Below are positions 32,997 through 44,177 of a stretch of 64,000 bases of DNA, one piece after another. Position 1 is the stretch's first letter. Each line of letters opens with the position of its first letter. Origin of the DNA: Phlebotomus papatasi (taxonomy: Eukaryota; Arthropoda; Insecta; Diptera; Psychodidae). Location of the stretch: NCBI RefSeq assembly GCF_024763615.1, contig NC_077224.1, forward strand, positions 77,262,712-77,326,711, written 5' to 3'. Position numbers and translations under genes: made by a program. Below the pieces are notes generated by a model that saw nothing but the letters and a program-made list of their open reading frames with translations, was not told where the DNA came from and made no database searches.

Positions 32997-33334
32997 CATA
33001 GTGTAACCTATAGTGGTGGAATGAGGGTTGTGCGAGCTGGCACTAAAAGATGACGCCAGTTTGAATCATTCAAACTTGTTCAAAAATTAACGACTTTGTG
33101 GCTATCGTACGGCCCCCACTTAAAATAGTTTTGTATATTTTTCTCTGTCGCTCCTATTAGAGAAACCCATTAGACTATCTCAGTATTTTTCATGCCACGC
33201 ACACAGTGAAACATCATCTGCGCGCGACACTTTTTCTCGCGCTCACTCCAGAGAGTTCACTGGAGTGAGCGAAGAGAGGAGAAAAACACTTCAGGCGCAT
33301 GCGCAGTTCACACGCTCAACACACACACTGAAAT
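32997..33334 (+). repeat. Left terminal inverted repeat of L1
   Basis: GC-richer than the surroundings. It contains a strong hairpin CTCACTCCAG / CTGGAGTGAG (near 33241-33270) and a terminal hairpin CCACCATAG / CTATAGTGGTGG at the outer edge. Confidence 0.75.
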
Positions 33335-34671
33335 TCTGAAGAGTGTGCATTGCCAGTAAAGGCAGACAACGCTATGAATGCTATGATTCACAATGTGTAG
33401 CAGTAAAACATGATACAATTTGCTTTTCAAAAATAAATAAAATAAATTATTAGTAATTATATGCGATTTCTTTTATATTATTATCAACTATTATATAAAC
33501 ACTGTAATAATAGATCGTATAGTTGCGTAAAATATTTCATAGTAAAAATTTCTGTACTGCAACTTATTTGAAAATTCTTGGTTTGTTGCCACTCATTAGC
33601 GACAAATTCTTTTTCCACTATATTAAAAAACATTTATTGAGTACTAGGTGAATATTTTTGTAGATTGCAATGAATAACAAAGACATTGAAGAGAGCAAAA
33701 CAATTGTCTAATTTTAAACAGTATTTTTCTTAGTTTACGTGGCATTTTTTGTATTATTAGAATTTTTTCATTAACAAGTTATGAAAAGAAAACAAAATTA
33801 TAAAAATTTTAAGCAAAGTAGATATGTAGGCGCCTACACACAAGTGACAGCAACACGACACTCACGGCCTAAATCTTCACGACACGAAAACATCCAAAAT
33901 CCCAATGCAATTAAAAAAAAACAGTTTAGACATGTAATGCTTCACAAATTAAAACCATAGAAACGGTTTATATTTTGGAGATGCTATGCTCTATGCTCAT
34001 ACCGAATACTCTTACAAAAGCTCCATTTATTTTTCCTTTACTTTTCATTCCCTTATTTTGCGCTGTGACAATTGCTAAATTTATTTTGTTTATGTAAAGC
34101 AGACCTGTGCCGGTTAAAAGTAGTGTAGTTGCAGAAATTTTGTGTTGATAGTTCTAATGAAAATTGCACCAAAATTTGCGCCAAATAGACATAATAGAAA
34201 GAAAAACTTTAATTAAAATAAATTGTGTTCTTTATATCTTTGTCGGAAGACGGATAGCTGTCCACTAAACAACCTTTTACTTGAATCTTGCGAAAATATG
34301 AAGAAATTTAAAGTAAATCATTTCAAATGGCAAGCTTCCTAAACCGCGCGCAATTTAACTCGAGGTAGAGATAGAAACACAAATAACGCACTTGATAAAC
34401 GTTTGGCGGCGATGCAGTTGCAAAATATCTCTGAAATGCGACAAAATATTTTCTTCTCTAATTTTTGCTTATTAGCTCGTCTTGCGCCTTCTCGAAATAC
34501 GTACTTTTGCATTCCTTATTAATCAAAGCAGTGCCAGTGTTGTACAAAAGGGTTTTTCTTAAACTATCCTGAATTTTGAGATACCTAAGAAGAATATGAG
34601 CCTTCCAGTTCAAAATTTCTTCCTAATGTTTTTGTTGTAATATCAACAATTATTCACAATTAATCCAAATA
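33335..34671. other. Interior of L1, AT-rich, no gene
   Basis: No coding remnant recognised. 34320-34400 is somewhat GC-richer. Confidence 0.4.
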
Positions 34672-34851
34672 GGGGAAAGTGGTCTGCCTTTGAATGCGGC
34701 AGCCTTTGAATGCTTCAATTTTTCTCTTATTTCCCGAAGCTGAAATTCCATTTTGTTAATCGAGGTTAATAGAAAATAATTAATAGTATTAGTTGTAGTG
34801 CACAAAATAGAATTTTTGCTTTGAGAAATATGAGAAAAATTGACTTTCCTC
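34672..34851. mobile_element. MITE V, TIR GGGGAAAGT, right end eroded
   Basis: Left end GGGGAAAGTGGTCTGCC and inverted right end GAGGAAAGTCAATTTTTC, flanked by TA (34670-34671 and 34852-34853). The inner TTTTTCTC..ATTTC segments are also inverted. Confidence 0.55.
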
Positions 34852-35115
34852 TAACTGCAATCAAAAAAGGATTTTTAGTGAAAACGACTTAACTTTTAAG
34901 GAATTAAGCAATTTTCACATTAAAAACCTCTCATTTTCTCTACGTATTTTCGCGACATTTCAAAGAATCCCAACTGGCACCACCAAATTCACTTCGGCTT
35001 TTATTTTAGCTCAGAGCTCAGTAGAGTCTAAGGCCCCGGATACACTTAACCTCAATTAAAGTGTGTAATAGTTTTAACTCCGGGTAAAACATATTTTTTT
35101 ATGTAAGGTACGTTA

Positions 35116-35261
35116 TGCCCAACGCACAATAACTTTTGTTTAGTAAACTTGTTTTTGACATTTCAATGAGGGTGAGTGAGATCTAAATCTAGTCATCTCG
35201 CTCATTCTCAGGGGAAATTTTGAAAACATGTTTAAAAACAAAAGTTATTGTGCGCTAGTCA
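35116..35261. mobile_element. 146-bp MITE in the left arm of L2a, TTA target duplication
   Basis: Ends TGCCCAACGCACAATAAC and its inverted near-complement (TGACTAGCGCACAATAAC), flanked by TTA at 35113-35115 and 35262-35264. The other arm of L2a reads GTACGTTAGGATG at this place, with one TTA, so the empty site is preserved. TTA duplication suggests PIF/Harbinger type. Confidence 0.9.
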
Positions 35262-35619
35262 TTAGGATGAAGAAAAATAAGTGCAGAAACCAGGTTCTTG
35301 TGTGCCAGATGTAAAAAAAAAAAATTTGATATTGAGACATGATTTCTACGATGCCCGGAAAAGTGGATGAAGAGACTGCCGCAGGAGCTTCATCATACAA
35401 AAAATAGGTTTTAGAGGATGTACTGAATGTAGTGTCTTTCATCCCGGAGAAGATCAAACAAGGCGTCCAGGTGTAGCGGTAGTTAAAATTTTCCAATCTA
35501 CCGCAAAATATTTGTGGCTAAGGAACTCTCCACTTTAAATAAGAAAACACAACCTGCCTGAGGGATAAGGATCTACTGGTGTTCGTTTCTCACAGAGACA
35601 TCTTAGAAACTTGAGGGTA

Positions 35620-36992
35620 GGGAAGACTGGGGTAAAAAGTCACAAGTCGAAAATTTCATAATTCAATATCTTCCAAGATAAAAGAGATAGCGGCTTCAAA
35701 TTTTTTCCTTAGATAGCTTCCATGGACCTTCTTCAATGTCGTAAGTTTCTTAGAATTCGAACAGGGGATTTAGAAAATAAAAAATATTGAAATTTTTAGG
35801 CCTGTTTTTGAAATATTTTTATTCCAAGAGATATCAATTTTTACCTACTTAATTTCCAAAATTGATGCACTGGCGAATATTTCCTAAATGATTTGGATTC
35901 CCTGAGTACGAATCCACTATCCGTTTTAGCTTTTTCCAAATATTCTTCTCTCCAGAAATATTTTTCTTAAAAATGACCACTTGGGGTAAAAAGTATCAAA
36001 AGGTATGGGGCAGAAAGTAACAAAAACCGAAGCAATTCCTGATGTCTCACGGCGAAAAGAAACGTCATTCATTGCCATGTGTCGCCGCTTGTTGTTTATT
36101 TTGCATGGGTCAAACAATTTGCAGTTTTATTGGAATAATACTCATGAATCACAGAACTGTGATTCGTTACCTCATTCCCCTTAGCCCATCAACCATCGAT
36201 GTTCTCTGAATTACTCCCCGATTGAGAAGTTTTGCCTGGTTCTCCACTTGATCATCGTGCTCATTTTTTTGTGAGACACAGAAGCAATTGAACAGCCCGG
36301 ATACCCCATGGAACCTAAAAAGATTGCGATGACACGTTGAGAATCTGCATTCCTCCGTTTATAGGCATCAACTATATTATATAGCACTACTGAATGGACA
36401 CACATAGTTAAATTATGCCACTCAATGAAAAAAACTCTATTTTGCGCTAGCACTTCTTCCTTTTTCTAATTTGTTTTTATTTTGAACTTAAGTGACGTTT
36501 ACTCGGCAACTCTTCGGCAGATTTCGTCAAATGCATCTCGCCCAATTCGCCATTTTCGCCTTTTCAGAATGGTTAAATAGAATTTTCTTGCCAAAAAAAG
36601 CCTTTGGAAAATAACTTTAAAAATGCTTTTCTCGTTCAGATAGGAAAAACTCTGTTGCACAAAGGTGTAGAGAAATAAACATCCTCTGAAAATATGTCAT
36701 CTAGGCATTTTTTAATGTTATGGGAGCCCGTAATAAAGGGCCAAAATGTGATAATTTTACCCCATGCCTGATACTATTTGCTCCAGCATTTTTGAGAATG
36801 GTCACAAAATCACCTTTTAGAAATCGGCTCAATAAACGTATTTCCTTACAAAATAGAGGAAAAATTACTTCCACAAAGTTGTAGAGCGGTAAATTTCCTA
36901 TAAAACTGTGCTAATTAGAAATTTCTGAAGCGCTTGAGTAGCTTGTAAAAAAATAAAATATCCGTTTTGTGACTTTTTACCCCAGTCTCCCC
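35620..36992. mobile_element. 1373-bp DNA element in the left arm of L2a, TIR GGGAAGACTGGGGTAAAAAG
   Basis: The inverted ends match over 26 bp with one mismatch, flanked by TA at 35618-35619 and 36993-36994. The uninterrupted arm reads GAGGGTACCCTG, with a single TA. Two minus frames inside (63 and 80 codons) match no domain recognised here and are not called. It shares its terminal style with the element at 47801-48649. Confidence 0.9.
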
Positions 36993-37053
36993 TACCCTGT
37001 CCGTATTCAACAATAGGAGATTTCGGAAGTCGTCGGGAAGTTATTATCACTCA

Positions 37054-37220
37054 CACAGAAAAAAATATTTTGTAAAAATGTTCGTATATGTTTGTAAATT
37101 TCTATAAGGGAGTTACGAAATGCTCGTAAATCGTATAACCCACAAACAAGTTCGTAAAAGTTTATACTTTTTGCACAAACATTGTTCGTAACATGATCAT
37201 TTGACGAACATTTTTTGCAC
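37054..37220 (+). mobile_element. Half copy of MITE P
   Basis: Matches the left arm of the palindrome at 14861 from CACAGAAAAAAATATTTTG to TTTGACGAACATT, then stops. The inverted partner arm is missing. Confidence 0.75.
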
Positions 37221-37279
37221 TTTTGGTGTGATATTATTTTCTAGACAAATTTCGGTTCAGTAAACTCAAAAATACCATC

Positions 37280-37715
37280 CGTTCTTCATTATCTCTTTTA
37301 GTTTAGGCGAAAAATGCGAAAATATGAAAAAAATTTGAAACTCTTCTTGCTTCTAAAATTCATATTCGTACTTTTTTCAAATGTTTTAAATAAAATACAT
37401 AAAGTAGAACGATATATCTTTCAGTAAAAAATAAATTTATTTTAGTCAGATTACTTTTAAACAGGTTTTTTTCTTGATTTTGGAAATGAGATTTTTTCCA
37501 CAAAAAAATCCTACTTTTTCTCTGACCTGTCACACAAAACTTTGGATAGCAACTAAACGAACAGTCAAAATTAAGTCAAACCTTGAATATATGTTAGCAA
37601 GACTATTATAGAGAATTCTATATCAATTTCGAATAAATTAAACCTTTATTGTCGCTGTAAATGCGATTTTTTGGTGCTACCCTGAAGTGACACTTAACCG
37701 TTAGAGGGTTAAGAA
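37280..37715 (+). repeat. Dispersed repeat G, copy 1
   Basis: Aligns in direct orientation with 52390-52815. Shared blocks include TTCATTATCTCTTTTAGTTT, AAAAATAAATTTATTTTAGT and TTTTTCTCTGACCTGTCAC. No protein is encoded. Confidence 0.75.
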
Positions 37716-37719
37716 AAAT

Positions 37720-38730
37720 GTCGGTACCCAGAACGGTAAACGCTGGGAGTCCTTGTTAAAAAAGGTCTTTATCCTTCCGAAATGTTTTGATTACGAATTA
37801 TACAACAACAAACTGCTAAAGTTTTTTTTCCCCTAAAGGTCTAAAGCCCTTCGGCTTATTATGACCAAGAACCATTTCTAAAAAAAAAAACTGAGATGCT
37901 AAATAAATAAATAACAAATACCAAACACGATGAATAAATTCCAATTTGTCTCCTTATAAAATTGACTCACACACATTAGAGACTGTCTCTAACTGCTAAA
38001 GTGATCTTGATGAAATTCGGTATAGGGTCAATGTATGACTTAAACTTTTTATTCATACATACCGCTCCCTCACTCCACCACCCATTCTGATAGCCCACAT
38101 ATAAAATGGGGGCCCTTTACCTCATAACTCCCTTCTAAGAGGAGTTAGAAAGTTGAAATTTTACAAGGGAACAAAGCTTATAGAAGACTTTTCAGCCATG
38201 CATGTTTACCCTCTCCTCCATTCTGAGAAGAAATATAGTTGATTTGAAAAATAATGAAAAAATGAATAACTAATCACGTTAAAAATAATTTTCTAGATTT
38301 TATATGCATTTATAGACATCTAGTCAAATTACAGCTTTCTGCCTCCTCTTAGAAAGGTGTTATAAAATAAACTGGTTTAATTTTGTCTGAGGGCTACCAG
38401 AAAGGGGAACAGAGGGGAGATTGGTATGCATAAAAGTCTTTCATAAGCTTTGTTCCCATGCCGAATTTTAGCTTTCTATCTTTTCTCATGAAGAAGATGT
38501 AGATCAATGTGCTCACATTTTGTATGAGACCTACCAGAACGAAGGGCGGAGAGAGGGGGTGGTGTGAACAAATAAAAAGTTTAAGTCATACACTGGCCCT
38601 ATACCGAACTTCATAAAGATCACTTTAGTAGTTTTTGCGTAATTCGTTGTCAAAACAGCGATTTTTCGGATTTTTTTTACAAGGACTCCCAGTGTTTATC
38701 GTCCTGGGTCCCGGCAATTTTTCAATGTCA
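37720..38730. repeat. 1-kb foldback inside L2a
   Basis: The outer arms share GGGAGTCCTTGT and GGTACCCAG / CTGGGTCCC. Inner blocks TTCGGTATAGGG, TATGACTTAAACTTTTTATT and GGGAACAAAGCTTAT also recur inverted (37985-38255 against 38390-38650). The AAGTGATCTT.ATGAA segment is at both flanks. Confidence 0.7.
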
Positions 38731-38744
38731 TATCAGTACCTACA

Positions 38745-39170
38745 AAATACGCATACTCTCGTTTTATCAAACGGTACAGAATGCGCTAAAAATTACGCAC
38801 AACTTATTCGTAAAACGGTTAAGAATGCGCCTAAAAACACGCACAGCTCGATCATAAAACGGTACATGCACTTAAAATCATGCGCAGTTCAATAAAAAAA
38901 ACGGGAAATGCGTTCAAAATCACACACAGCTCGATCATAAAACGGTAAATGCGCTTGAAATCACGCACAGATCAATTACAATATGCTTAAGATTGAGCAT
39001 CAAAAAGCGCATTTTTAAACTTTTTATGATTCACCTGCTCGTGATTTAAAACGCATTTATGATTAAGCGGTGCGTGATATTAAGCGCATTTACCGTTTTT
39101 ATGATTCAGCAGTGCGTGATTTTAAGCACATTCTTACCCGTTTTCGTGCTGTGCGCGTTTTGGGCACTCT
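38745..39170. repeat. Palindromic array of ~42-bp units
   Basis: Units built on ATGCGCTTAAAATCACGCAC and CTCGATCATAAAACGGTA repeat about five times in the left half and recur inverted in the right half (TTTATGATTCAGCAGTGCGTG type). Confidence 0.7.
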
Positions 39171-39454
39171 ATGATGAAATCTGCGTTTTCTGCCAATGTT
39201 GTCTGATATAACAACTTATTTAAGAAATATTAATCATCAGTCGTTAAAAGAATATCGAGTACATTTTCATAAATGTTTCAAGGTCATTAGTACAGTAAGT
39301 ATGGACGAAATATCTTTCTGAACAATGTCGAAAACATATCTGACAATGAAAACTATCGTAAAAGTAGTTTTCGAGATAATCCAAAAAACAACATATTTTT
39401 TAAAAATAAGTTTTTGAGGGGTGGGGGAAAAATGAAGGTCATATTTAAATTCCC

Positions 39455-39545
39455 AAGGTTAACTTATGGGGGTTTCATTCACCTGAAGACCCCAAGTCGC
39501 TATTTCCAACCATCTGGCTTCTAGAGCCAAAATAAAGATTTTCTA
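39455..39545 (-). repeat. Fragment of repeat family C
   Basis: The reverse complement reads GGCTCTAGAAGCCAGATG and GAAACCCCCATAAGTTAACC, matching the central part of the family. Confidence 0.5.
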
Positions 39546-40108
39546 CCATTGAATTTGTCGTACCCAAATTAGCTCAGATTCAAAGTTTTATATGGAGCGA
39601 ACGCTGCACGGTTCGAGACCTTCCCGTGATAATAACTTCCCGGCAACTTCCGAAATCTCCTATTGTGGAATACGGACAGGGTACCCTCAAGTTTCTAAGA
39701 TGTCTCTGTGAGAAACGAACACCAGTAGATCCTTGTCCCTCAGGCAGGTTGTGTTTTCTTATCTAAAGTGGAGAGTTCCTTAGCCACAAATATTTTGCGG
39801 TAGATTGGAAAATTTTAACTACCGCTACACCTGGACGCCTTGTTTGATCTTCTCCGGGATGAAAGACACTACATTCAGTACATCCTCTAAAACCTATTTT
39901 TTGTATGATGAAGCTCCTGCGGCAGTCTCTTCATCCACTTTTCCGGGCATCGTCGAAATCATGTCTCAATATCAAATTTTTTTTTTACATCTGGCACACA
40001 AGAACCTGGTTTCTGCACTTATTTTTCTTCATCCTAACGTACCTTACATCTAAAAAATATGTTTTACCCGGAGTTAAAACTATTACGCACTTTAAATGAG
40101 GTTATGTG

Positions 40109-41109
40109 TCACTCAACGCGCAAATGCTGCAGCTTCCCAGTGACATTTTCAGTGTATATAACGTTACCGTCCGGATAGAACGGTCACTTCCAATCTGATC
40201 TAATCATTTATTTTAATTATAATTACGTCAAGCCGTCTGTCGGCTTAAGCCGTAAGTGTATTCAGTAAGATTTAAATGTTTATAGTTTATATCCTATAAT
40301 ATTTGCGTTTTAAATCGCGGGAATTATAGTAGGATTATTTCATGATTTTCTAATGGGATTTTTGTAATTTTTTAGTTGGGAAGATTGCATTAGCCATCCG
40401 AAAAATTCTCCAGTTCTCAAATCAGCATAAGAACCGTCCCAATTAAAAAATGACAAGAAATCCCATTACAAAATCGCAGAATAAGCCTACTATGATTACC
40501 AGAATTAAAAACACAAATAATAGAATATTAACATTCAAATGTTAATATTTATAATATTCGTGTTTTTAATTATGACATTCATAGTGGGCTTGTTCAGAGA
40601 TAATGAGATCTCTATGATCTTTTAGTTGGGAGGATACCCATGGCGATCCGAGAACTTTTGGAGATCTCAAATCACCATGAGAACCTCCCCAACTAAAAGA
40701 TCATAAAGATCTCATTATAGAACCTCAGAACGAGCCTACTATGACTTCCACAATTGAAAACACAAATATTATAGAATATTAACATTTGAATGTTAATACT
40801 CTGTAACTGAAAGTGGAACATATCAAATGTTCAAAAGCATACGATATACGATATCGTCGGCTCCGATGAAGACTATGGTAAGTCTACTTACAGTAGTATA
40901 AAAAGATGGTATCATTGGATGCAGAAACCTTAGATCTACATTCCCACAAAATTTTATATTGATCAAGATATTCCTGGAAAAGTTACAAGAAAAAAACTGA
41001 AAATCAGCCTGCTCGATTATCGAGTTTTTAGCCCACAATTTTACTGTAAATAACTTAAAAGTAGCGTTAAATAGAAGGTATTCAATGCGTAAGTATGATA
41101 CAATAGTTT
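40109..41109. other. Interior of L1 with a duplicated ~110-bp inverted segment
   Basis: 40350-40500 and 40610-40760 each contain a hairpin built on TTTAGTTGGGA / TCCCAACTAAA with AACATTTGAATGTTAATA nearby. No gene seen. Confidence 0.45.
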
Positions 41110-41411
41110 CGAATTTAAAAGTGTGGGTCCGTTGGAAAGGTCATTTAATTTTTATTATTACAAAAAACTTCGTAAAACCACTCCTTCAGGGTGTAAAATT
41201 AGATTTTCTTTAAAATTTACCAAAAAAAATGGTCTTAAAGTGAGATTTTAAAAATTTTTATAAAATAAACTAAACAAAACATTAAAAATTCATTGACGCC
41301 AGACGATAGGCAACACTTATGACTACAATTTTGTTCATCTAATACATCGCGCTCGGATCACTCTAAATGCCTCATTTGTTGGTTTTTGTCATTATCTAAA
41401 AATATGAAGTA

Positions 41412-42477
41412 GGGTAAAGGCTCGTTAATTGGGACAGTCTGCTTTTAAACACCGATGATGTTCCAAGTTTGAAGTGCGATATTTTCAATACTAATTGACC
41501 ATTTTTGTTACTAACTTTTCAAAAGGGTTGTTTAGAAACTTGGAAAGAGTTTATTGTCTTTTTTTTACTAAAATTAGTCTTGATACGTTTAAAAATGACT
41601 TGATACATAGAGGTGAAATTGACTTTAATTTTGGACAACTTGATTATTACTTTTGAGAACTTGGCTCTAAATTTGGGCAGCTAATCCGCCTTAACAGGAT
41701 GCCCATTGTTCTTCATTTCATGAACCAATTTTACCAAGTCCTCTTTCTGTTCATGTAAGGGGAACGTATAATGTCACAAGAAGCCCGGAAACTTTCCATA
41801 TCATTCATTAAATTGAGTTGACTTCGATACTCCAAGTATGTGCGCATTCGCTCATTTAGTGACCTTTCCGGGAGCTTTTCAAGGCTTTTCTCACTACATC
41901 TCGTTCGTAGAGATGTTCCTTTGTTTCTCCAGGCATTTGTCCATCCTAGTCATCACAAAAGCTAAAACTTCACGAAATTTCGAGAGAAAAACACCTGTGC
42001 AAAATAAGGAGTATCACCTCACTTGTGAATGTCTTAGAAAATTTCCCATTTTTCACACGAAAAATCTAATTTACAAAGCATATCTCACTTCAGATCAAAT
42101 GTAAAAATCATCATTAACGTGAATCAACACAATATTCAATGAATATTCAATAATATCACTCAATAAAAGCGAAGATACTTTGTTAGTACTTCACCAAAAC
42201 TAAATAAGACTGAAGTAAACACAAATTTCTGTCATATTTATTGTAAGCAATTGCTCACACTGAATTTTCAACAAAACAATTTCAACCCAAATCATATTCA
42301 AAATTTAACGTATTTTATGTTAAACTCTTCCAAAAAGAACAAATATTTAGATAGAATTCATTATTCATCAAATATTGGAATAAAAATCCACAATTTTAAT
42401 CAAATAATTTTTAGTGTCCAATTTTATCCGCAAAGTATCCAAAATAGGAAACTGGACAAAATTAAGAGCCTTTACCC
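41412..42477 (-). mobile_element. Pogo-like element family A, copy A3 (1066 bp)
   Basis: Ends GGGTAAAGGCTC and its inverted complement, flanked by TA (41410-41411 and 42478-42479). The intact arm of L2b shows a single TA here (GAAATACCTATTTTA). It is more diverged than A1 and A2. Confidence 0.85.
41681..41936 (-). pseudogene. Broken pogo-like transposase fragment in A3
   Basis: From 41936 the minus strand reads MPGETKEHLYERDVVRKALK and stops at 41856. In another frame, 41755-41681 reads HEQKEDLVKLVHEMKNNGHP then a premature TAG. These are the same two HTH fragments as in A1 and A2, with extra stops. Confidence 0.65.
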
Positions 42478-43249
42478 TACCTATTTTAGAGCAAATTTCA
42501 TAAAAATTTTTGAAAAAATATTTTTTTATAACTAATGTAAATCGTACATGAATGTTGTGATTTTTCTTTAAATCGATCGGGAAATCATTGACATGATTGT
42601 CATTTACATTCCCAGTGAACCCTCGTTAGAAAGCTCCCAATTTTTCTTTAAAGTAGTCAATTTTTGTTCCTATTTATTTCAATACATATAATACGATTTC
42701 TAGTAGAGGTTAATTTTAAATTAAAGTTTGATCTAAAGTCATTGAAATGTATTTATGAAATTTTTGCTGATATGTTTTCTACATAACATAAAAAAGCATT
42801 TCAAAATGAGTGTAGGGGTTTCTTCAAGCCGCTGAATGTTGATGAAAATTATGTTGATGGTCCCTCTATCGATCTAAAGAAGAATCTTAACAACTTTAGG
42901 AAATCTTTAGGAAATTAGCTGTAAAATAGGTATTTCATATTTTTGGAAAATGACAAAAAACAATAAATTAGGCATTTAGAGTGATCCGAGCGCGATGTAT
43001 TAGATGAACAAAATTGTAGTCATAAGTGTTGCCTATCGTCTGGTGTCAATGAATTTTTAATATTTGGTTTAGTTTATTTTATACGAATTTTTAAAACCTC
43101 ACTTTAAGACAATTTTTTGATAATTCTAAGAGAAACTCTAATATTACACCCTGAAGGAGTGGTTTTACAAAGTATTTTGCAATAATCAAAATTGAAGCAC
43201 GCCTAATGACCTTTCCAACGGATTCACACTTTTTAAATTCTGTTCACTA

Positions 43250-43430
43250 GAACTTGAGATATAACGGATATTGTAAGGCAAAACAGAAAAAAATATAAAA
43301 GTATTTATAAAAAAACATTGTCACGTGATGGAGCAAAACCGAGGTCAGATTCTTAATCAGGGGGCTTGACTCTATCAAATGTACCATGTGAGATCACCGT
43401 TAGTAAAAAAAAGTTGTAAATTTGTTGCAT
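43250..43430 (-). repeat. Dispersed repeat Y, second copy
   Basis: Reverse complement matches 14120-14310 in motif order. Confidence 0.6.
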
Positions 43431-43687
43431 AGTGTTTTTTGTTTAACTACACACTGAATAGATAGATAGATAATTTTATTCTTCACATTACTTTGCGAGT
43501 GTTTTAGAGGATTCCACTTAATTCAATACCATATTTAAAACAACAATCAAAATATTGTTATTTGGAAAAAATTGATTTTTAGGATTTAGGTGGAAAAGAC
43601 AAAAATTCTAAGGTTTCATAAAATCGATGGATTACATATTCTGCTCCCGTACTATAGAAAAGTTCGAGCACAATGCAAGAGAATTTC

Positions 43688-44022
43688 ATTTCAGTGTGTG
43701 TTGAGCGCGTGAACTGCGCATGCGCCTGAAGTGTTTTTCTCCTCTCTTCGCTCACTCCAGTGAACTCTCTGGAGTGAGCGCGAGAAAAAGTGTCGCGCGC
43801 AGATGATGTTTCACTGTGTGCGTGGCATGAAAAATACTGAGATAGTCTAATGGGTTTCTCTAATAGGAGCGACAGAGAAAAATATACAAAACTATTTTAA
43901 GTGGGGGCCGTACGATAGCCACAAAGTCGTTAATTTTTGAACAAGTTTGAATGATTCAAACTGGCGTCATCTTTTAGTGCCAGCTCGGACCCTATCATTC
44001 CACCACTATAGATTACACTATG
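43688..44022 (-). repeat. Right terminal inverted repeat of L1
   Basis: Near-identical inverted copy of 32997-33334. Differences are confined to a few bases near each end of the arm. Confidence 0.75.
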
Positions 44023-44140
44023 CTTCCACATACAAATGCGTATGGGAATTTTTCTGCACTCGTGACCGTTACACGATATATACCAAAATTGAGGTGGGCC
44101 TTGTGTACAAGACTCTGGGCCTTGTACAGAGGGATAAATT

Positions 44141-44143
<3 letters not shown>

Positions 44144-44174
<31 letters not shown>
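44144..44174. repeat. (AT)n microsatellite
   Basis: About 15 uninterrupted AT units just outside L1. Confidence 0.95.

Positions 44175-44177
<3 letters not shown>

Larger units (their letters stand above)
35042..40108. mobile_element. 5-kb element L2a with ~480-bp inverted repeats, nested in L1
   Basis: The outer ends share AGTTTTAACTCCGGGTAAAA, inverted. The left arm (35042-37050) equals the right arm (39627-40108) once two insertions are removed, and the arms are about 98% identical by eye. Both inner borders read GTTATTATCAC. The interior holds a half copy of MITE P, repeat G, a 1-kb foldback and a palindromic array. No transposase was recognised. Confidence 0.7.
41110..43240. mobile_element. 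Inverted-repeat element L2b in L1, interrupted by family A copy
   Basis: The arms share TCCGTTGGAAAGGTCAT, CACTCCTTCAGGGTGTAA and ATCGCGCTCGGATCACTC (41110-41410 and 42800-43240) at roughly 85% identity by eye. The left arm resumes after A3 at 42480 with CCTATTTTAGAGC, matching the other arm. Confidence 0.7.
32997..44022. mobile_element. 11-kb inverted-repeat-bounded unit L1 with 7-bp flanking repeat
   Basis: The left arm (32997-33334) and right arm (43688-44022) are inverted copies, about 98% identical by eye, starting CATAGTGTAA. CTTCCAC is repeated directly at 32990-32996 and 44023-44029, as expected of a target duplication. The interior has no intact gene and carries several nested elements. 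Its superfamily is unclear: hAT-like elements duplicate 8 bp and Polintons 6 bp. The alternative is two separate MITE copies in opposite orientation, but the shared flanking heptamer argues against that. Confidence 0.6.

Noticed and set aside
35245..35496. 83-codon frame repeated at 39805-40053
   Set aside because: It is duplicated only because it lies in the inverted arms of L2a. The opposite strand has the more protein-like reading, with a stop.
38745..39170. CRISPR array
   Set aside because: The units are degenerate, have no unique spacers and are mirrored. The genome is clearly eukaryotic.
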